From: Alloboseaceae bacterium BT-24-1
GTDB taxonomy: Bacteria; Pseudomonadota; Alphaproteobacteria; Rhizobiales; Beijerinckiaceae
Direction: 5' to 3'
Length of the DNA stretch: 62,205 nucleotides
NCBI GenBank assembly: GCA_025846845.1
Contig: JAOYTL010000026.1
Span: 1-62,205 of the forward strand
Shown here: positions 25,258 through 34,095 of the stretch, piece by piece
How the letters are laid out: the number at the start of each line of letters is the position of its first letter
How positions within the stretch are numbered: the first letter of the stretch is position 1
Translations under genes and position numbers: made by a program
The notes under the pieces: generated by a model
What the model was told of the DNA's origin: nothing
The model's database searches: none
What the model saw: the letters and a program-made list of their open reading frames with translations, nothing else

Positions 25258-25989
25258 TCAGCCGAGATATTCGAGCTTGAGGTGGATGGCATACTGCATC
25301 GGCGTCGCGCCAGACGAGGCATAGTTGCTGGTCTGGAACCGGATATTGGTCGAAGCCGCGGCGAAGATGACGATATCGTTGTTCCCGAAGGCGCCTGGGG
25401 CGTTTGCCGTATTCGTCGGGGTCATGGTCGCCGCGGACAGAGCGACGCTCGTATCGCCATCGGTCCAGAGGATGCCGACGTTCGGCAGCGTCGAGGATGT
25501 CGTCGCCGCCTGCGTCACCACCGCATAGGCAGAGACGCGGTACATGCCGGCACCGCTCGCCGGGACCGCGAAGAGCGTCGTCGCAGCAATGTCCGCTGCC
25601 TGGGCCGCAGCGTTATAGGCTGCGCGCAGGGCGGCAACCCCAAGCCCGACGGTAGCCACGCCGCCAACGCTGCCGACACCGGCGGTCAGGGTGACCGCCT
25701 GCGTGAACTGATGCACCCCGGACCATGTCGGCGCGATGGCCTGGCTGATCGCCGGGGCACCATCCGACCTCATATAGGTCGTGGCGACGCCGTTAACGGC
25801 CGCCAGACCCGCCGAGGCGGAAGGGTTGCCGCCGAGCGCGGGGATCTGCGCTACCGGAACCTTGCTGGAGCCGTCTAGCGTCGCGACGCCATTGGCCGCA
25901 CCCTTTTCAGCGTCGGGGATCGCGCCGATCGAATCGGCGGTCTCGGCGACATAGGAGACGCCCCCGCCGGTCGTGGAAACAGTGCCCAT
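25258..25989 (-). CDS. Fibre-like or decoration virion protein
   Basis: 243 aa from the ATG at 25989. The N-terminus (VSYVAETADSIGAIPDAEKG, then VATLDGSSKVPVAQIPALGG) is the fibre-domain motif GVATLD.S.KVP..Q.P. The C-terminal half (about 130-243) is a beta-sandwich-like region ending YAIHLKLEYLG. Probably a head or tail fibre. No enzymatic motif. Confidence 0.65.
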   Translation of the reverse strand: MGTVSTTGGGVSYVAETADSIGAIPDAEKGAANGVATLDGSSKVPVAQIPALGGNPSASAGLAAVNGVATTYMRSDGAPAISQAIAPTWSGVHQFTQAVTLTAGVGSVGGVATVGLGVAALRAAYNAAAQAADIAATTLFAVPASGAGMYRVSAYAVVTQAATTSSTLPNVGILWTDGDTSVALSAATMTPTNTANAPGAFGNNDIVIFAAASTNIRFQTSNYASSGATPMQYAIHLKLEYLG

Positions 25990-25999
25990 GGCGGCGCCC

Positions 26000-26335
26000 T
26001 CAGTTGATCGAGAAGCCCTGGAGGATGTGCAGCCGGATCGGGCCACCCGAAATGCTGGCGACGCTCAGGCGCACGGCGGCGACCGGGAACTGGTAGTTGC
26101 CGATGGCCGAGGCGGTGGTGCCAGTCGGGAATTGCGGATCGTCGAACCAGTCGACATCGGCCGTCGGTGTGGTGTCGACGTCATCAGGGGTGATGTTGAT
26201 CTCGTAGGAGACCGTCGTGCCAACCGGAACCATGACCCAGATCGAGACCGCGAAGGGCGCAATCGAGCGGTCCATGTTGAAGACGTAGTTGCCCGTGGCA
26301 GTGATCGTGGCGTGGCGCGCGAGCGGTGCTGACAT
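26000..26335 (-). CDS. Small virion structural protein
   Basis: 111 aa from the ATG at 26335. Beta-rich (ATITATGNYVFNMDRSIAPF, VSIWVMVPVGTTVSYEIN) with acidic DVDTTPTADVDWFDDPQ. It is the first gene after the internal terminator at 26348-26377. Probably a virion surface or fibre-associated protein. Confidence 0.55.
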   Translation of the reverse strand: MSAPLARHATITATGNYVFNMDRSIAPFAVSIWVMVPVGTTVSYEINITPDDVDTTPTADVDWFDDPQFPTGTTASAIGNYQFPVAAVRLSVASISGGPIRLHILQGFSIN

Positions 26336-26347
26336 GTCCGTTTCCGC

Positions 26348-26377
26348 AAAAAAGGGGCGGCCCGGGAGGACCGCCCC
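26348..26377 (-). terminator. Internal intrinsic terminator between head and tail genes
   Basis: A 7 bp GC stem (GGGGCGG at 26354-26360 with CCGCCCC at 26371-26377) and a 10-base loop. On the minus strand it is followed by six T residues (26353-26348). It separates the capsid genes from the tail genes and would reduce tail transcription relative to capsid. Confidence 0.8.
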
Positions 26378-26408
26378 GTTGCTGGGTTCTGCCGTGCGTC
26401 GACGCGCG

Positions 26409-26693
26409 TCAGTCGTCGAGGTTGAGGCCGCCCGGCTTCGACAGCCGTGCCGCGCTGGACAGCGGGGCAATGTCGGCGCCGACACGACCGCCGCTCTTTC
26501 GACCAGGGCGATCGAGCCGCATCTTCGACATCTTGCCCTCCGGGCCGCAGTCCTTGACGGCGCCGCCGCGCTTGCGCTTCAGCGCCGCCTTGACCACGTT
26601 GGAGCCCTCGCCTGCGTAGACCTCGCGAGGCGCCGGATCGGGCGGCATGACGCCGGGACCATTGGCCGCGGCGTTGGACTTCTTGCCTTTCAT
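26409..26693 (-). CDS. Small basic protein, virion module
   Basis: 94 aa from the ATG at 26693 with a strong GAGGAG site. Lys/Arg/Gly-rich (VVKAALKRKRGGAVKDCGPE, RPGRKSGGRVGADIAPL). Its composition suggests binding to nucleic acid or to the acidic surface of the capsid. The RGGAV motif resembles that in the protein at 31261-31872. Not recognised. Confidence 0.55.
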   Translation of the reverse strand: MKGKKSNAAANGPGVMPPDPAPREVYAGEGSNVVKAALKRKRGGAVKDCGPEGKMSKMRLDRPGRKSGGRVGADIAPLSSAARLSKPGGLNLDD

Positions 26694-26703
26694 GGTGTTC
26701 TCC

Positions 26704-27387
26704 TCACCGCTGCTTGGCTGCCATGACGTAATCGACCGTGAGCGTCCGGGCGGCGGCAGTGCCGTTCCGGACACCAACCGCCAGCGTCAGATCGACGATG
26801 GGCATATTGGTCAGGGTCGACTGGCGAAGGACGACGACATCGTTCAGGTAGGCCGAGACCACGCCAGCATCGGGGTCGTAGGAAATACCGATGGTGGCGA
26901 AGGTATCGCTGGCGCCGGGAGCGGCGAACGCCGTGTTGGTCACAGCGCTCGCCTTCTCGAGCGAGAGCCGCATCGTCGCCGCGGCAGCCGCCTTGAAGAG
27001 GTAGACGCCATTGGCCGGGTTGAACGCGGTCATGGTGTCCACCAGCCCGAACAGGATGTCCGAGTTGGTGATGTCGTCCACCTTCAGCCGTGCCTTCGCC
27101 CAGAACGCCTTGCCGTCGCTCAGGTTGAAGGTGAGGTTCGCCAGCGCGATCGCATTGATGTCCGCGTTGGCAGCCGAGTTGACAAGGGCGATCAGTCCGC
27201 CGTCGCCCGCGACGATGGCCTGCGTGGCCCCCGCCTGCGTTTCGGTTACGGTCCAGTCGGCGGCCGTGTAGGTGTCGAAGTCGTCGAACACCACATGGGC
27301 CGAGGTCGGGTCGGGCATGATGAACGTGCCGAGAGCAGAGCCCTCGGCAACATTCGTCACCCCGTCGATGAAGTTGGTCGTGGTCAT
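26704..27387 (-). CDS. Capsid-associated structural protein
   Basis: 227 aa, beta-rich. VVFDDFDTYTAADWTVTETQ, then FWAKARLKVDDITNSDILFG, and VVSAYLNDVVVLRQSTL resemble a concanavalin/jelly-roll sandwich. It follows the major capsid gene by 15 bp and is probably a head surface decoration protein. A GGGAGGG ribosome binding site suggests high expression. Confidence 0.6.
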   Translation of the reverse strand: MTTTNFIDGVTNVAEGSALGTFIMPDPTSAHVVFDDFDTYTAADWTVTETQAGATQAIVAGDGGLIALVNSAANADINAIALANLTFNLSDGKAFWAKARLKVDDITNSDILFGLVDTMTAFNPANGVYLFKAAAAATMRLSLEKASAVTNTAFAAPGASDTFATIGISYDPDAGVVSAYLNDVVVLRQSTLTNMPIVDLTLAVGVRNGTAAARTLTVDYVMAAKQR

Positions 27388-27402
27388 CAGGGTGCCCTCC
27401 CG

Positions 27403-28317
27403 TCAGCTTGTCGGGAAGGAGCCGTAGACCGAACGCCAGTCGTAGTAGCCGAAGGAGTAGCGCTCATAGCCCTTGACCAGCAGGTTGTCGGTGGTGAAGT
27501 CGACCTGCATGTCGGTCTCGAACGGAACGCGCTCCATGAAGACCAAGCCCGGGATATCCGTCAGGAGGAACCAGGCGAAGGCCGAGGTCAGGTAGTCGTA
27601 GACCATGTAGCCATTGCGCAGGCCGCCGGCCGTCGACAGGATCGCGTTGACGTCGTTGTTCGCCGTACCGGGCCGGAGCTCGGTCTTGGTCAGGCGGATC
27701 GCCACCGGCTCGAGCTGCGGCGGCACGACGAGCTTCTGCCCGCGAGCCTGCATCTTGAGTCCGGCCTGGTCGCGCCAGGTCGAACGGATGGCGATCTGCG
27801 CGTTCAGCAGACTCGCTTCGTTCAGGTCGACATCCACCGTCGGGCGGTTGGCGATCACGTTCCCGTCGATCTGGTGAGCGGTCGAGCAGAGCGCGACGCC
27901 GTCACCGCCGACGGTGGCATTGTAGGTCGACGCTGTGTTGAGCACGTTGGCGCCGTAGACCTCCTTGGTCTGCGAGAACGAACGCTGCAGGCCGAGGTTC
28001 GATGGCTTGAACTGGGTCTTGTAGAGGTTGTCGTCGATCGCCTTGCGGGTGATCGCATAACCCAGACCGAGTTCGATATGCTCCTGGTTGTAGACGAAGC
28101 GCTCGCCGGCGTTGTTGTCGAAGGCAGTCTGTCCGCCTTCGGTCTTGAGCTGGGCGAGGCCGAGGAACCGCATTTCGACGGTGCGCTCGAACGCCATCTT
28201 GGATTCGGTCTTCTCGAAGACCTGCGACCACTGGGTCGGGATCTGCCGGTATTCGCCCTGGACCCCGCGGAGGCCAGGAAGGAGCAGATCGCGGATTTGC
28301 GCGAGATTGACGGGCAT
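27403..28317 (-). CDS. Major capsid protein, gpT-like HK97 fold
   Basis: 304 aa. The pattern LLPGLRGVQGEYRQIPTQWS, VFEKTESKMAFERTVEMRFL, then GYAITRKAIDDNLY, is that of Mu gpT-like major head proteins with the HK97 fold. KVYGANVLN-like helix (KEVYGANVLNTA) and the C-terminal P-loop region (NDVNAILSTAGGLRNGYMV) fit. The strong GGAGG site 10 bp upstream and its place between decoration protein genes agree with a highly expressed capsid gene. Confidence 0.8.
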   Translation of the reverse strand: MPVNLAQIRDLLLPGLRGVQGEYRQIPTQWSQVFEKTESKMAFERTVEMRFLGLAQLKTEGGQTAFDNNAGERFVYNQEHIELGLGYAITRKAIDDNLYKTQFKPSNLGLQRSFSQTKEVYGANVLNTASTYNATVGGDGVALCSTAHQIDGNVIANRPTVDVDLNEASLLNAQIAIRSTWRDQAGLKMQARGQKLVVPPQLEPVAIRLTKTELRPGTANNDVNAILSTAGGLRNGYMVYDYLTSAFAWFLLTDIPGLVFMERVPFETDMQVDFTTDNLLVKGYERYSFGYYDWRSVYGSFPTS

Positions 28318-28331
28318 CGATCAGACCTCCC

Positions 28332-28928
28332 TTACGCGATGCCGGTCAACGTCTTGGTGTCGACGTTGTTGAACCGGACGAGGATGACGTTGTTGGCGGA
28401 GGTCACGTCCCGGCCGTTGACGCCGGGCGGATCGATGACAGGCTTGATCACCTTGAAGGGCAGCGTCGCGGTGGTCGCGAGCGAGGCAAACGTCACGCTC
28501 GCGCCGGACTGGCCCGTTGAGGTGTTGCCGGTGCCGAGCGCGAACTGGATGTTCTCGCCCGAGTTCGCCTGCGCGACCGGAGACGCGCCGGTCGACTGGA
28601 CCTCGAAGATCGCGTTGGGGTCGTTGATGTAGTAGCCCTCCACCGAGCCTGAGATGGCGTCGGCGCCGGGCCAATACGGCGAATAGACCGGCTGCCCGTT
28701 GCGGGAAACCGAGTTGTACTTGCAGCCGACGAAGACGCCGGCGAGCGGGGCGGTGCCGGCCGTGGCCTGCACGATGTTGCCGGTGGTCGGGTCCGTCGAG
28801 ACGGGGTCGCCGGCATAGATCTTCGTGGTGTTGTCGAAAGCGATCGGGCCGGCGACCTGCTCATAGGTCGGCGTGGAGCCGGTTCCCGACCATTGCTGAA
28901 AGCCGAAGGGGGCGGAAGTATTCGCCAT
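28332..28928 (-). CDS. Head decoration protein
   Basis: 198 aa. SAPFGFQQWSGTGSTPTYEQ, then IAFDNTTKIYAGDPVS, and GVFVGCKYNSVSRNGQPVYS are typical of small beta-rich decoration proteins made just before the major capsid protein in podovirus-type operons. A GAGGAG ribosome binding site precedes it. Confidence 0.65.
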   Translation of the reverse strand: MANTSAPFGFQQWSGTGSTPTYEQVAGPIAFDNTTKIYAGDPVSTDPTTGNIVQATAGTAPLAGVFVGCKYNSVSRNGQPVYSPYWPGADAISGSVEGYYINDPNAIFEVQSTGASPVAQANSGENIQFALGTGNTSTGQSGASVTFASLATTATLPFKVIKPVIDPPGVNGRDVTSANNVILVRFNNVDTKTLTGIA

Positions 28929-29041
28929 CTCGGTCTTCTCCTCTGGTGCGTGCGCGCGGCGTCAGGCCCTGACGAAGCGAGCGGAATGGAACCGGAGCGG
29001 CACGCCCCGGCGGTTGAAACGGAAGTGCGATGCGCCGAACG

Positions 29042-29593
29042 TCAGTCGTTCGGTATCGGCATCGCCTCGCGATGGGTGCGGATGCTCGGGCGCACGCGGG
29101 GGTCCGCGGCGCGAGAGAGTGTGCCTTCCGGCGTTTCCGCCATCAGGCGCTGCTGGTCGTTGACCCGCTGCCGCGCGGCCATATCGTCTTCGGCGCGCGC
29201 TTCCTCGGTCAGGTAGGCGGGGCGCTCCATGAGCTGCAGGCCCTCGCGGACGATCGTGCCCTCGGTGCTGCCAGCCATGAGCTCGGGGTGGCGCGATGCC
29301 GGAACCGGGCTCCAGTGGTTGGCCGCCAAGTCCTGCTCGTAGAAGGGGTCGGCTTGCCCGAGGCAGGAGATGCGCTTGTACTCGTAGGTCATCCCGGACG
29401 GGATCTTGCGCGGGTCGATGTGGAACTTGTCGGAGTGCTGCGTGCGCTGGCGCACAAGGCGCTCGCCCGGAACGGGCTCCTGACGCGGGTCCGAGCGGTT
29501 GGAAGCGCGAACTTGAGCGGGCGCACGGGCGCGGCTCGGCATGGCGGGCGCAGGTTCCCCTTCGCCGCCCTGAAGAAGGTCGTCGTTGCTCAT
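29042..29593 (-). CDS. Hypothetical head-module protein
   Basis: 183 aa from the ATG at 29593. Hydrophilic and Pro/Arg-rich (APAMPSRARAPAQVRASNRS). The middle section SGMTYEYKRISCLGQADPFY, EQDLAANHWSPVPASRHPEL is the conserved part of a family found next to scaffold genes in alphaproteobacterial phages, of unknown role. Confidence 0.6.
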   Translation of the reverse strand: MSNDDLLQGGEGEPAPAMPSRARAPAQVRASNRSDPRQEPVPGERLVRQRTQHSDKFHIDPRKIPSGMTYEYKRISCLGQADPFYEQDLAANHWSPVPASRHPELMAGSTEGTIVREGLQLMERPAYLTEEARAEDDMAARQRVNDQQRLMAETPEGTLSRAADPRVRPSIRTHREAMPIPND

Positions 29594-29627
29594 CTCGGGA
29601 TGTCCTTGAATGTCTGGCGGGGCTGGC

Positions 29628-30614
29628 TCAGCGGGCGGCGTAGCGACTCTCGTCGAACGCGCCTTCACGCTGGAGCTCCAGAAGGTTGCGGGCGTACTGC
29701 TCGGGCGTCTGGCCGGCGATGGCCGCAGCCTCGACCTGGGCTGCCGTCAAGCGCACGGTGTTGCCGCTGATGCGGGCGCCGCCTGCGATCGTGTCGCGGG
29801 CGACCGGAGCCGCCACAGCGCCGCCCGACGGACGTCTGGTCTCGACTGTGTCGCCCTGCTGCTGGGCCGGCTGCCGGATGCCGACGCGCTCCTCGATGAA
29901 CTGGAAGTACTCGGGCGAATCGAACTGGATGTCGTCGGCGTCGGCGGCGTGGTGCGCGGCGATGACCTTCTTGCGCAGCTTGTCGTCGGTAAAATACGAC
30001 GCGTGCTGCCGGGCCCAGGCCTGCGACGCCGGCGTGAACTTCGACACCATCTGCTCGAATTCGTTCGGCGGCTGAGCGGCGGCCGGACGATCGACGCGCC
30101 CCTCATGCGTCGGCTGGCGCCCCTTGGCGTTGTCGAGCATCGCCTTGGCTTCCTGAAGGCGCACGCGCTTGGCGGTCGCCTCGGAAATCGAGACCTGGGC
30201 GGTGGCCGCGGCATCGTAGTCGCCGGCCTCCATCGCGATCTTGTAGGCGCCGCGGGCTTGCTCGACCTCCAGACCGACCTTCTCGATCGCGCCGTCGACG
30301 ATCAGTGCCTGCTTGCCGGCGGCGTCGGTCTGGCTGCGGGTGGCGATCTCGCGGGCTTCACGCTCGCGCCCTTCCGCCTCGGTGCGGGCCTGACGCTCGG
30401 CAGCGGCGGTCTCGCGCGCAGCCTTGAGCTGTGCGGCGAGGTCTTCCTTGCCCTCCTCCGCGGAAAGCGTCTTGTCCTTGTCGTCCGCGGGCTTCGCGGC
30501 ATCGACCTTGATCTCGGATGAGGCGGCGGCGTCGGGCTTCGACGTCTCCACCTTCACGTCGGTGGCCGTATCGTCAAGCGTGACGACGACCTCCTTGATG
30601 TCTTCGTCTGCCAT
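29628..30614 (-). CDS. Scaffolding protein
   Basis: 328 aa from the ATG at 30614 with GAGGAG upstream. It is highly charged, Ala/Glu/Lys-rich and largely coiled coil (LAAQLKAARETAAAERQART), with an acidic N-terminus and a C-terminal helical section (EQYARNLLELQREGAFD). Between portal and capsid genes this is the expected place and composition of a scaffold that directs procapsid assembly and then leaves. Confidence 0.7.
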   Translation of the reverse strand: MADEDIKEVVVTLDDTATDVKVETSKPDAAASSEIKVDAAKPADDKDKTLSAEEGKEDLAAQLKAARETAAAERQARTEAEGREREAREIATRSQTDAAGKQALIVDGAIEKVGLEVEQARGAYKIAMEAGDYDAAATAQVSISEATAKRVRLQEAKAMLDNAKGRQPTHEGRVDRPAAAQPPNEFEQMVSKFTPASQAWARQHASYFTDDKLRKKVIAAHHAADADDIQFDSPEYFQFIEERVGIRQPAQQQGDTVETRRPSGGAVAAPVARDTIAGGARISGNTVRLTAAQVEAAAIAGQTPEQYARNLLELQREGAFDESRYAAR

Positions 30615-30646
30615 GAGGGCTCCTCGTTGGCGGTGAAACGACCGGC

Positions 30647-31051
30647 TCAGTAGATCCGGTCGGGATTGTCGACGCGGGCGCGGACGTGGCTGTCCTCCAA
30701 CACGCGGCAGTGGCAGCCGTTGACGCTGAGCGCCCAACCGTCGGAATGACGATAGGAGATCCAGTCGCCCGGCTCGACGTCCTGCCCGTGGAAGTGGACA
30801 TGCCCGTCGTCCTTGAATGCCATCGGGCCCTTCATGAGGACGAGCCCGACCTTGCCTTGGTACTCGTCCTCCTTGCGGGTGTTGTCCGTCAGGATGATGC
30901 CTCCGGCGGTCCTCTCCGGGCGCTTGTAGGTCGCGACGAGGATCTGGTTATGGAAGAGCTCGACGCCCTTCAGATCGCCAGCAGCCTCGCGCAGGGCAGT
31001 CGCCGGGTCGGCGTCGTGCTTCATCCTCATCAGGTTGACGGGGGCATTCAT
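30647..31051 (-). CDS. GroES-like co-chaperonin
   Basis: 134 aa. Residues 28-105 follow the GroES pattern: VELFHNQILVATYKRPERTA, then GGIILTDNTRKEDEYQGKVG, then GQDVEPGDWISY. Residues 44-60 correspond to the mobile loop that contacts GroEL. T4 Gp31 is the precedent: it replaces GroES so that GroEL can fold the capsid protein. Lying between portal and scaffold, the gene probably helps capsid folding. The C-terminus (GCHCRVLEDSHVRARVDNP) includes two close cysteines. Confidence 0.75.
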   Translation of the reverse strand: MNAPVNLMRMKHDADPATALREAAGDLKGVELFHNQILVATYKRPERTAGGIILTDNTRKEDEYQGKVGLVLMKGPMAFKDDGHVHFHGQDVEPGDWISYRHSDGWALSVNGCHCRVLEDSHVRARVDNPDRIY

Positions 31052-31254
31052 CAGCGTCTGATCCTCTCTTCGACGTGCTTCGTGACTTCTTCGATCATGG
31101 CAGTGGCTTCCAGCAGCCCGCGGATCACCCCGACGCGCTCGCGGTAGTCGTCGAACGACTGGGCCGATCCCTTGGCGATCTGGGCGCCAAGCTCCTCAAC
31201 ACGCGCCTGCAGCCGCTCGCGCAGCTTGCGCTCGAATTCGGCGTGGGCGCTCAC
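31051..31254 (-). CDS. Small coiled-coil protein
   Basis: 67 aa, GTG start. A single amphipathic coiled coil (FERKLRERLQARVEELGAQI) and a second helix (GLLEATAMIEEVTKHVEERI). Its stop overlaps the GroES-like start. Not recognised. Confidence 0.5.
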   Translation of the reverse strand: MSAHAEFERKLRERLQARVEELGAQIAKGSAQSFDDYRERVGVIRGLLEATAMIEEVTKHVEERIRR

Positions 31255-31260
31255 GGGCGA

Positions 31261-31872
31261 TCAGCGCCCCGGCTTGGCGTTCTTGCCGTACTTGCGCTCT
31301 TTCTCCAGGCGCCCGTCGCCTGAGCCGGCGCCGAACTCCATCTTGACCGCGCCGCCGGTCTTGTAGGCGCGGCCGCCGCGCTTGAAGGCGCTCCCGGCGC
31401 TGTCGCCACCCGAGCTATTGCCCCCGTTGCCGGCGCCGAAGTCAGGGGGCGGGGGCATCATCATCCCACCGCCACCACCACCGGCCGGCATTGAAGCGAG
31501 CGGGTTCGCACCAACAGCGGGCGGCGCCATCATCGGGGCGGCGCCGGGGCCGGGCTGCGCAGCGCTCAGCAGGGCACCGAGCCCCCCGGGCGGAAGTGCC
31601 GGCCCCTGGTCAGGCGCGGCACCCTGAGGCATCACGATGTTGATGTTGGTGCGGCCACGCGGCGCGCGATCGAGGCGCGGGCTGCTCTCGTCGCCCTCCA
31701 CCACGCCGCCAGTCGCGAAGCCCTTGCGCTTGACGACGGCCTTGTCGCCGGTCGGTAGCATCTTGGGCAGCTTCTCGGAGCCGTAGAGGCCATTTTCCGT
31801 CTTGCCCTCGATGCCCATGCGCTTGAGCTTCGCGCTGTTCATCAGCTTGGCTTCATTCTTCATGCTGTGCAT
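31261..31872 (-). CDS. Gly/Pro-rich hypothetical head-module protein
   Basis: 203 aa. A basic N-terminus (KLKRMGIEGKTENGLYGSEK) is followed by a long low-complexity region (GGGGGGMMMPPPPDFGAGNG, residues about 130-165) and a basic end with FKRGGRAYKTGGAVKMEFG. The repeated GG-basic motifs match those of the 26409-26693 protein. It lies 15 bp after the portal gene. No function known. Confidence 0.55.
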   Translation of the reverse strand: MHSMKNEAKLMNSAKLKRMGIEGKTENGLYGSEKLPKMLPTGDKAVVKRKGFATGGVVEGDESSPRLDRAPRGRTNINIVMPQGAAPDQGPALPPGGLGALLSAAQPGPGAAPMMAPPAVGANPLASMPAGGGGGGMMMPPPPDFGAGNGGNSSGGDSAGSAFKRGGRAYKTGGAVKMEFGAGSGDGRLEKERKYGKNAKPGR

Positions 31873-31887
31873 ATCGGTCGCCCTCGA

Positions 31888-34092
31888 TCACCCGGGGATG
31901 GCTGGCGTAGGTGGCGACGCCGGAACGACGCCTTGGCCCTGTTCGTCGATGAACGCGTCGACCACCGGCTCGGCAGTCGGGTTCTGTGCGAGATCGGCGG
32001 CGGTGCGCATGATCTCGATCTTTTCCTTGGAGCGGATCTGGGCTGCGTCGGTGGCCGCCTTGACCTCGATCTTGCGCTCCTCGATGGCGAGCTTTTCCTT
32101 CTGCACGCCGACGCCCGCGATCTTCGCGTCCGCGTCCTTGATGGCGGCCTGCCCCATGAGCAGCGCGCCTTGGCCGGCCAGGTCCTGCTGAGGCGGCGTT
32201 TGGGCAGGAGGGGCGAACAGCGCCTCGGGATTGTTGATACCGAGCGCGCTGAGCGTGCGGAGGTAGACCTCGCGCTTGTCGAAGAAGCCGGGGTCGGCTG
32301 AGGCGATCTGGTAGACCGCCTGCGCCTTCATCACCCGCATGGTGTGCGACGACGTGTTCGGGTCGGCGGCCGGGACGAGGTCGTTGTTCTCCAGCGCCGC
32401 CGTGAAGCGCTCGACGTCCCAGGAATACCGGGCCTTCTTCTTCCGCTTGTTGAAGCGCCAGAAGGACTCCGGGTCCTCCTCAAACTTCTCCTTGATCAGC
32501 CCGAACTCTTCGGCCTGCGCCTGGTGCAGCCGCTTGTGGACGGCGTCGAGCGTGACCCGCGCGGCCTCAAGCAGCGCGATCGTCGTGCCGACCGGGGCGT
32601 CCTGCCTGCCCTCTCCGGTCGAGAGCTCAGCCGTGCCACCGACCCGCTGGCCTGTCTCGGCGATGTCCTTGGTCAACGCCAGCAGGCCCGGGCCCGGCTC
32701 CTTGTAGGGAAACGGCGCCACGATCTGGTTGATCGGCTTGCCCTGCGTGTCGATCGGGATGAAGGCGCCGGGACCGGCGCGGAACTCATTGCTGTTCTGA
32801 CGCGCCGCCGCCTTATCGATCAGGCCGCCCGGGAAGTTGGCGAACATGCCGGCGTCAAGCGCCTCGCGCCAAGCGGCCGTCACCGCGATCGTCGTGTTGC
32901 CGAGGATGTGCAGCAGGCCGATGTCGTAGAAGCCGAGGCCCGGCACGAACGGGTATTTCACGAAGGTGCGCTTGGCCTCATAGAGCTCGTCGCCTTCCTT
33001 CCAATTCCGGCGCAGCTCAAGGATCTTGCGGCTATCCTTGTCGATCGTGACCTTGAACGGCAGCGGCAAGCCGGTGATCTTGCCCTTCTCCTTGTGCTCG
33101 TAGCCGGGTACGTCGATCTCGCAGTAGCACTCGTAGATTGTGCGCGGCTGATCTTCCTCGCGGTAGCTGGCCTGCGGCGCGGTGCCCTGAATATCGTCGA
33201 CCTTGGCCTCGACCGCGCTCTGCTGCTGGAGTGGCGCCGAACCCAACGGCGTGTCGCGGTAGGCGCCCATAATCTGCATGCGCTTCAGCACGCTCGGGCG
33301 CATCGTGATCTGGTGTGTGACCCGCGCAGCGTTCCGAAGGTCGGTCGCGCCATGCGAGACGATCAGGTATTCGGCATCCACCGATTCAGACACCGGACGC
33401 CGGCGGATCGGGCAGTGGTAGATCTTCTTGAAGCCGCAGCCGCCGAAGCCGACCATGAGCAGCATGCGGTCGGTATCAGGGTAGTACTCGCTCGCGGTGG
33501 TCGTGAGATAGTAGTTGAAATCGGTCTCGAGCTGATCGGCCTGCCGGTCTTCCTCGCGGTCCTCTTGCGGGGTGCCGCTGCTTGAAACGTCGTCGACCCT
33601 GATCTTGACCGGGCCATCGGCCGGCAGCAGCTCGCCGCGGGCGTTGGCCTGGAAGCGCAAAATGGCCTCCAGAAGCAGCGGATGCCGGACGGTCGACATG
33701 TGGGAGAGCGGCGCGGAGGAGCCGGACACGTCCGTGGACGGGCTATCGAGCTTCAGGCCGAGGAGCTCAAGCCCTTCGGCGCGCTGCTGCAGCCACTCTC
33801 GCCGCGACTCGATATCCGCCTCGATCCCCTGGATAACGTCCTCGGAGAGGATGGAGAGCGTGCCCTCGTCAAGATCCTCGGCCAAGTTCTCGTCATGCTC
33901 GGCGCCAATGTCTCGCGTCCGCGCAATTTTGCCGAAGTTGATGATCACCCCGCCGTCGTCGGTCGGGATCGAAACCGAGGGCCGCTCCGGGTCCGGCACG
34001 ATCGCACCAAGGTCGATGGTCAGGTCTTCGCCCAGCGGTTCTCCGTCCGGCGCTGGCTCGCGCAGGTGGTGAAGGCTGCCGGCTGGGATCAT
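31888..34092 (-). CDS. Portal protein
   Basis: 734 aa, the usual size for podovirus portals. Helical core region SVLKRMQIMGAYRDTP, long helices with TFVKYPFVPGLGFYDIGLLH, then TTIAVTAAWREALDAGMFAN, GGTAELSTGEGRQDAPVGTT (tunnel-loop region), and a C-terminal coiled barrel-like tail (EKLAIEERKIEVKAATDAAQ). Twelve copies would form the ring at the capsid vertex through which terminase pumps DNA. It is encoded after terminase and small genes and before the scaffold. Confidence 0.85.
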   Translation of the reverse strand: MIPAGSLHHLREPAPDGEPLGEDLTIDLGAIVPDPERPSVSIPTDDGGVIINFGKIARTRDIGAEHDENLAEDLDEGTLSILSEDVIQGIEADIESRREWLQQRAEGLELLGLKLDSPSTDVSGSSAPLSHMSTVRHPLLLEAILRFQANARGELLPADGPVKIRVDDVSSSGTPQEDREEDRQADQLETDFNYYLTTTASEYYPDTDRMLLMVGFGGCGFKKIYHCPIRRRPVSESVDAEYLIVSHGATDLRNAARVTHQITMRPSVLKRMQIMGAYRDTPLGSAPLQQQSAVEAKVDDIQGTAPQASYREEDQPRTIYECYCEIDVPGYEHKEKGKITGLPLPFKVTIDKDSRKILELRRNWKEGDELYEAKRTFVKYPFVPGLGFYDIGLLHILGNTTIAVTAAWREALDAGMFANFPGGLIDKAAARQNSNEFRAGPGAFIPIDTQGKPINQIVAPFPYKEPGPGLLALTKDIAETGQRVGGTAELSTGEGRQDAPVGTTIALLEAARVTLDAVHKRLHQAQAEEFGLIKEKFEEDPESFWRFNKRKKKARYSWDVERFTAALENNDLVPAADPNTSSHTMRVMKAQAVYQIASADPGFFDKREVYLRTLSALGINNPEALFAPPAQTPPQQDLAGQGALLMGQAAIKDADAKIAGVGVQKEKLAIEERKIEVKAATDAAQIRSKEKIEIMRTAADLAQNPTAEPVVDAFIDEQGQGVVPASPPTPAIPG

Positions 34093-34095
34093 TGA

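Noticed and set aside
24511..25878. Long + strand open frame (455 codons)
   Set aside because: Antisense to adaptor and fibre genes with clear family motifs; Arg/Gly-rich shadow.
26647..28632. Long + strand open frame (661 codons) across the capsid genes
   Set aside because: It lies antisense to well-recognised capsid and decoration genes; long shadow frames are expected in GC-rich DNA and its composition matches no family.
28972..29041. Minus-strand open tail reading LTFGASHFRFNRRGVPLRFH before a stop
   Set aside because: Looks protein-like, but no start codon with a ribosome binding site was found in the frame; possibly a remnant.
32344..33585. Long + strand open frame antisense to the portal gene
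   Set aside because: The portal on the minus strand is well supported; no motif in the shadow frame.
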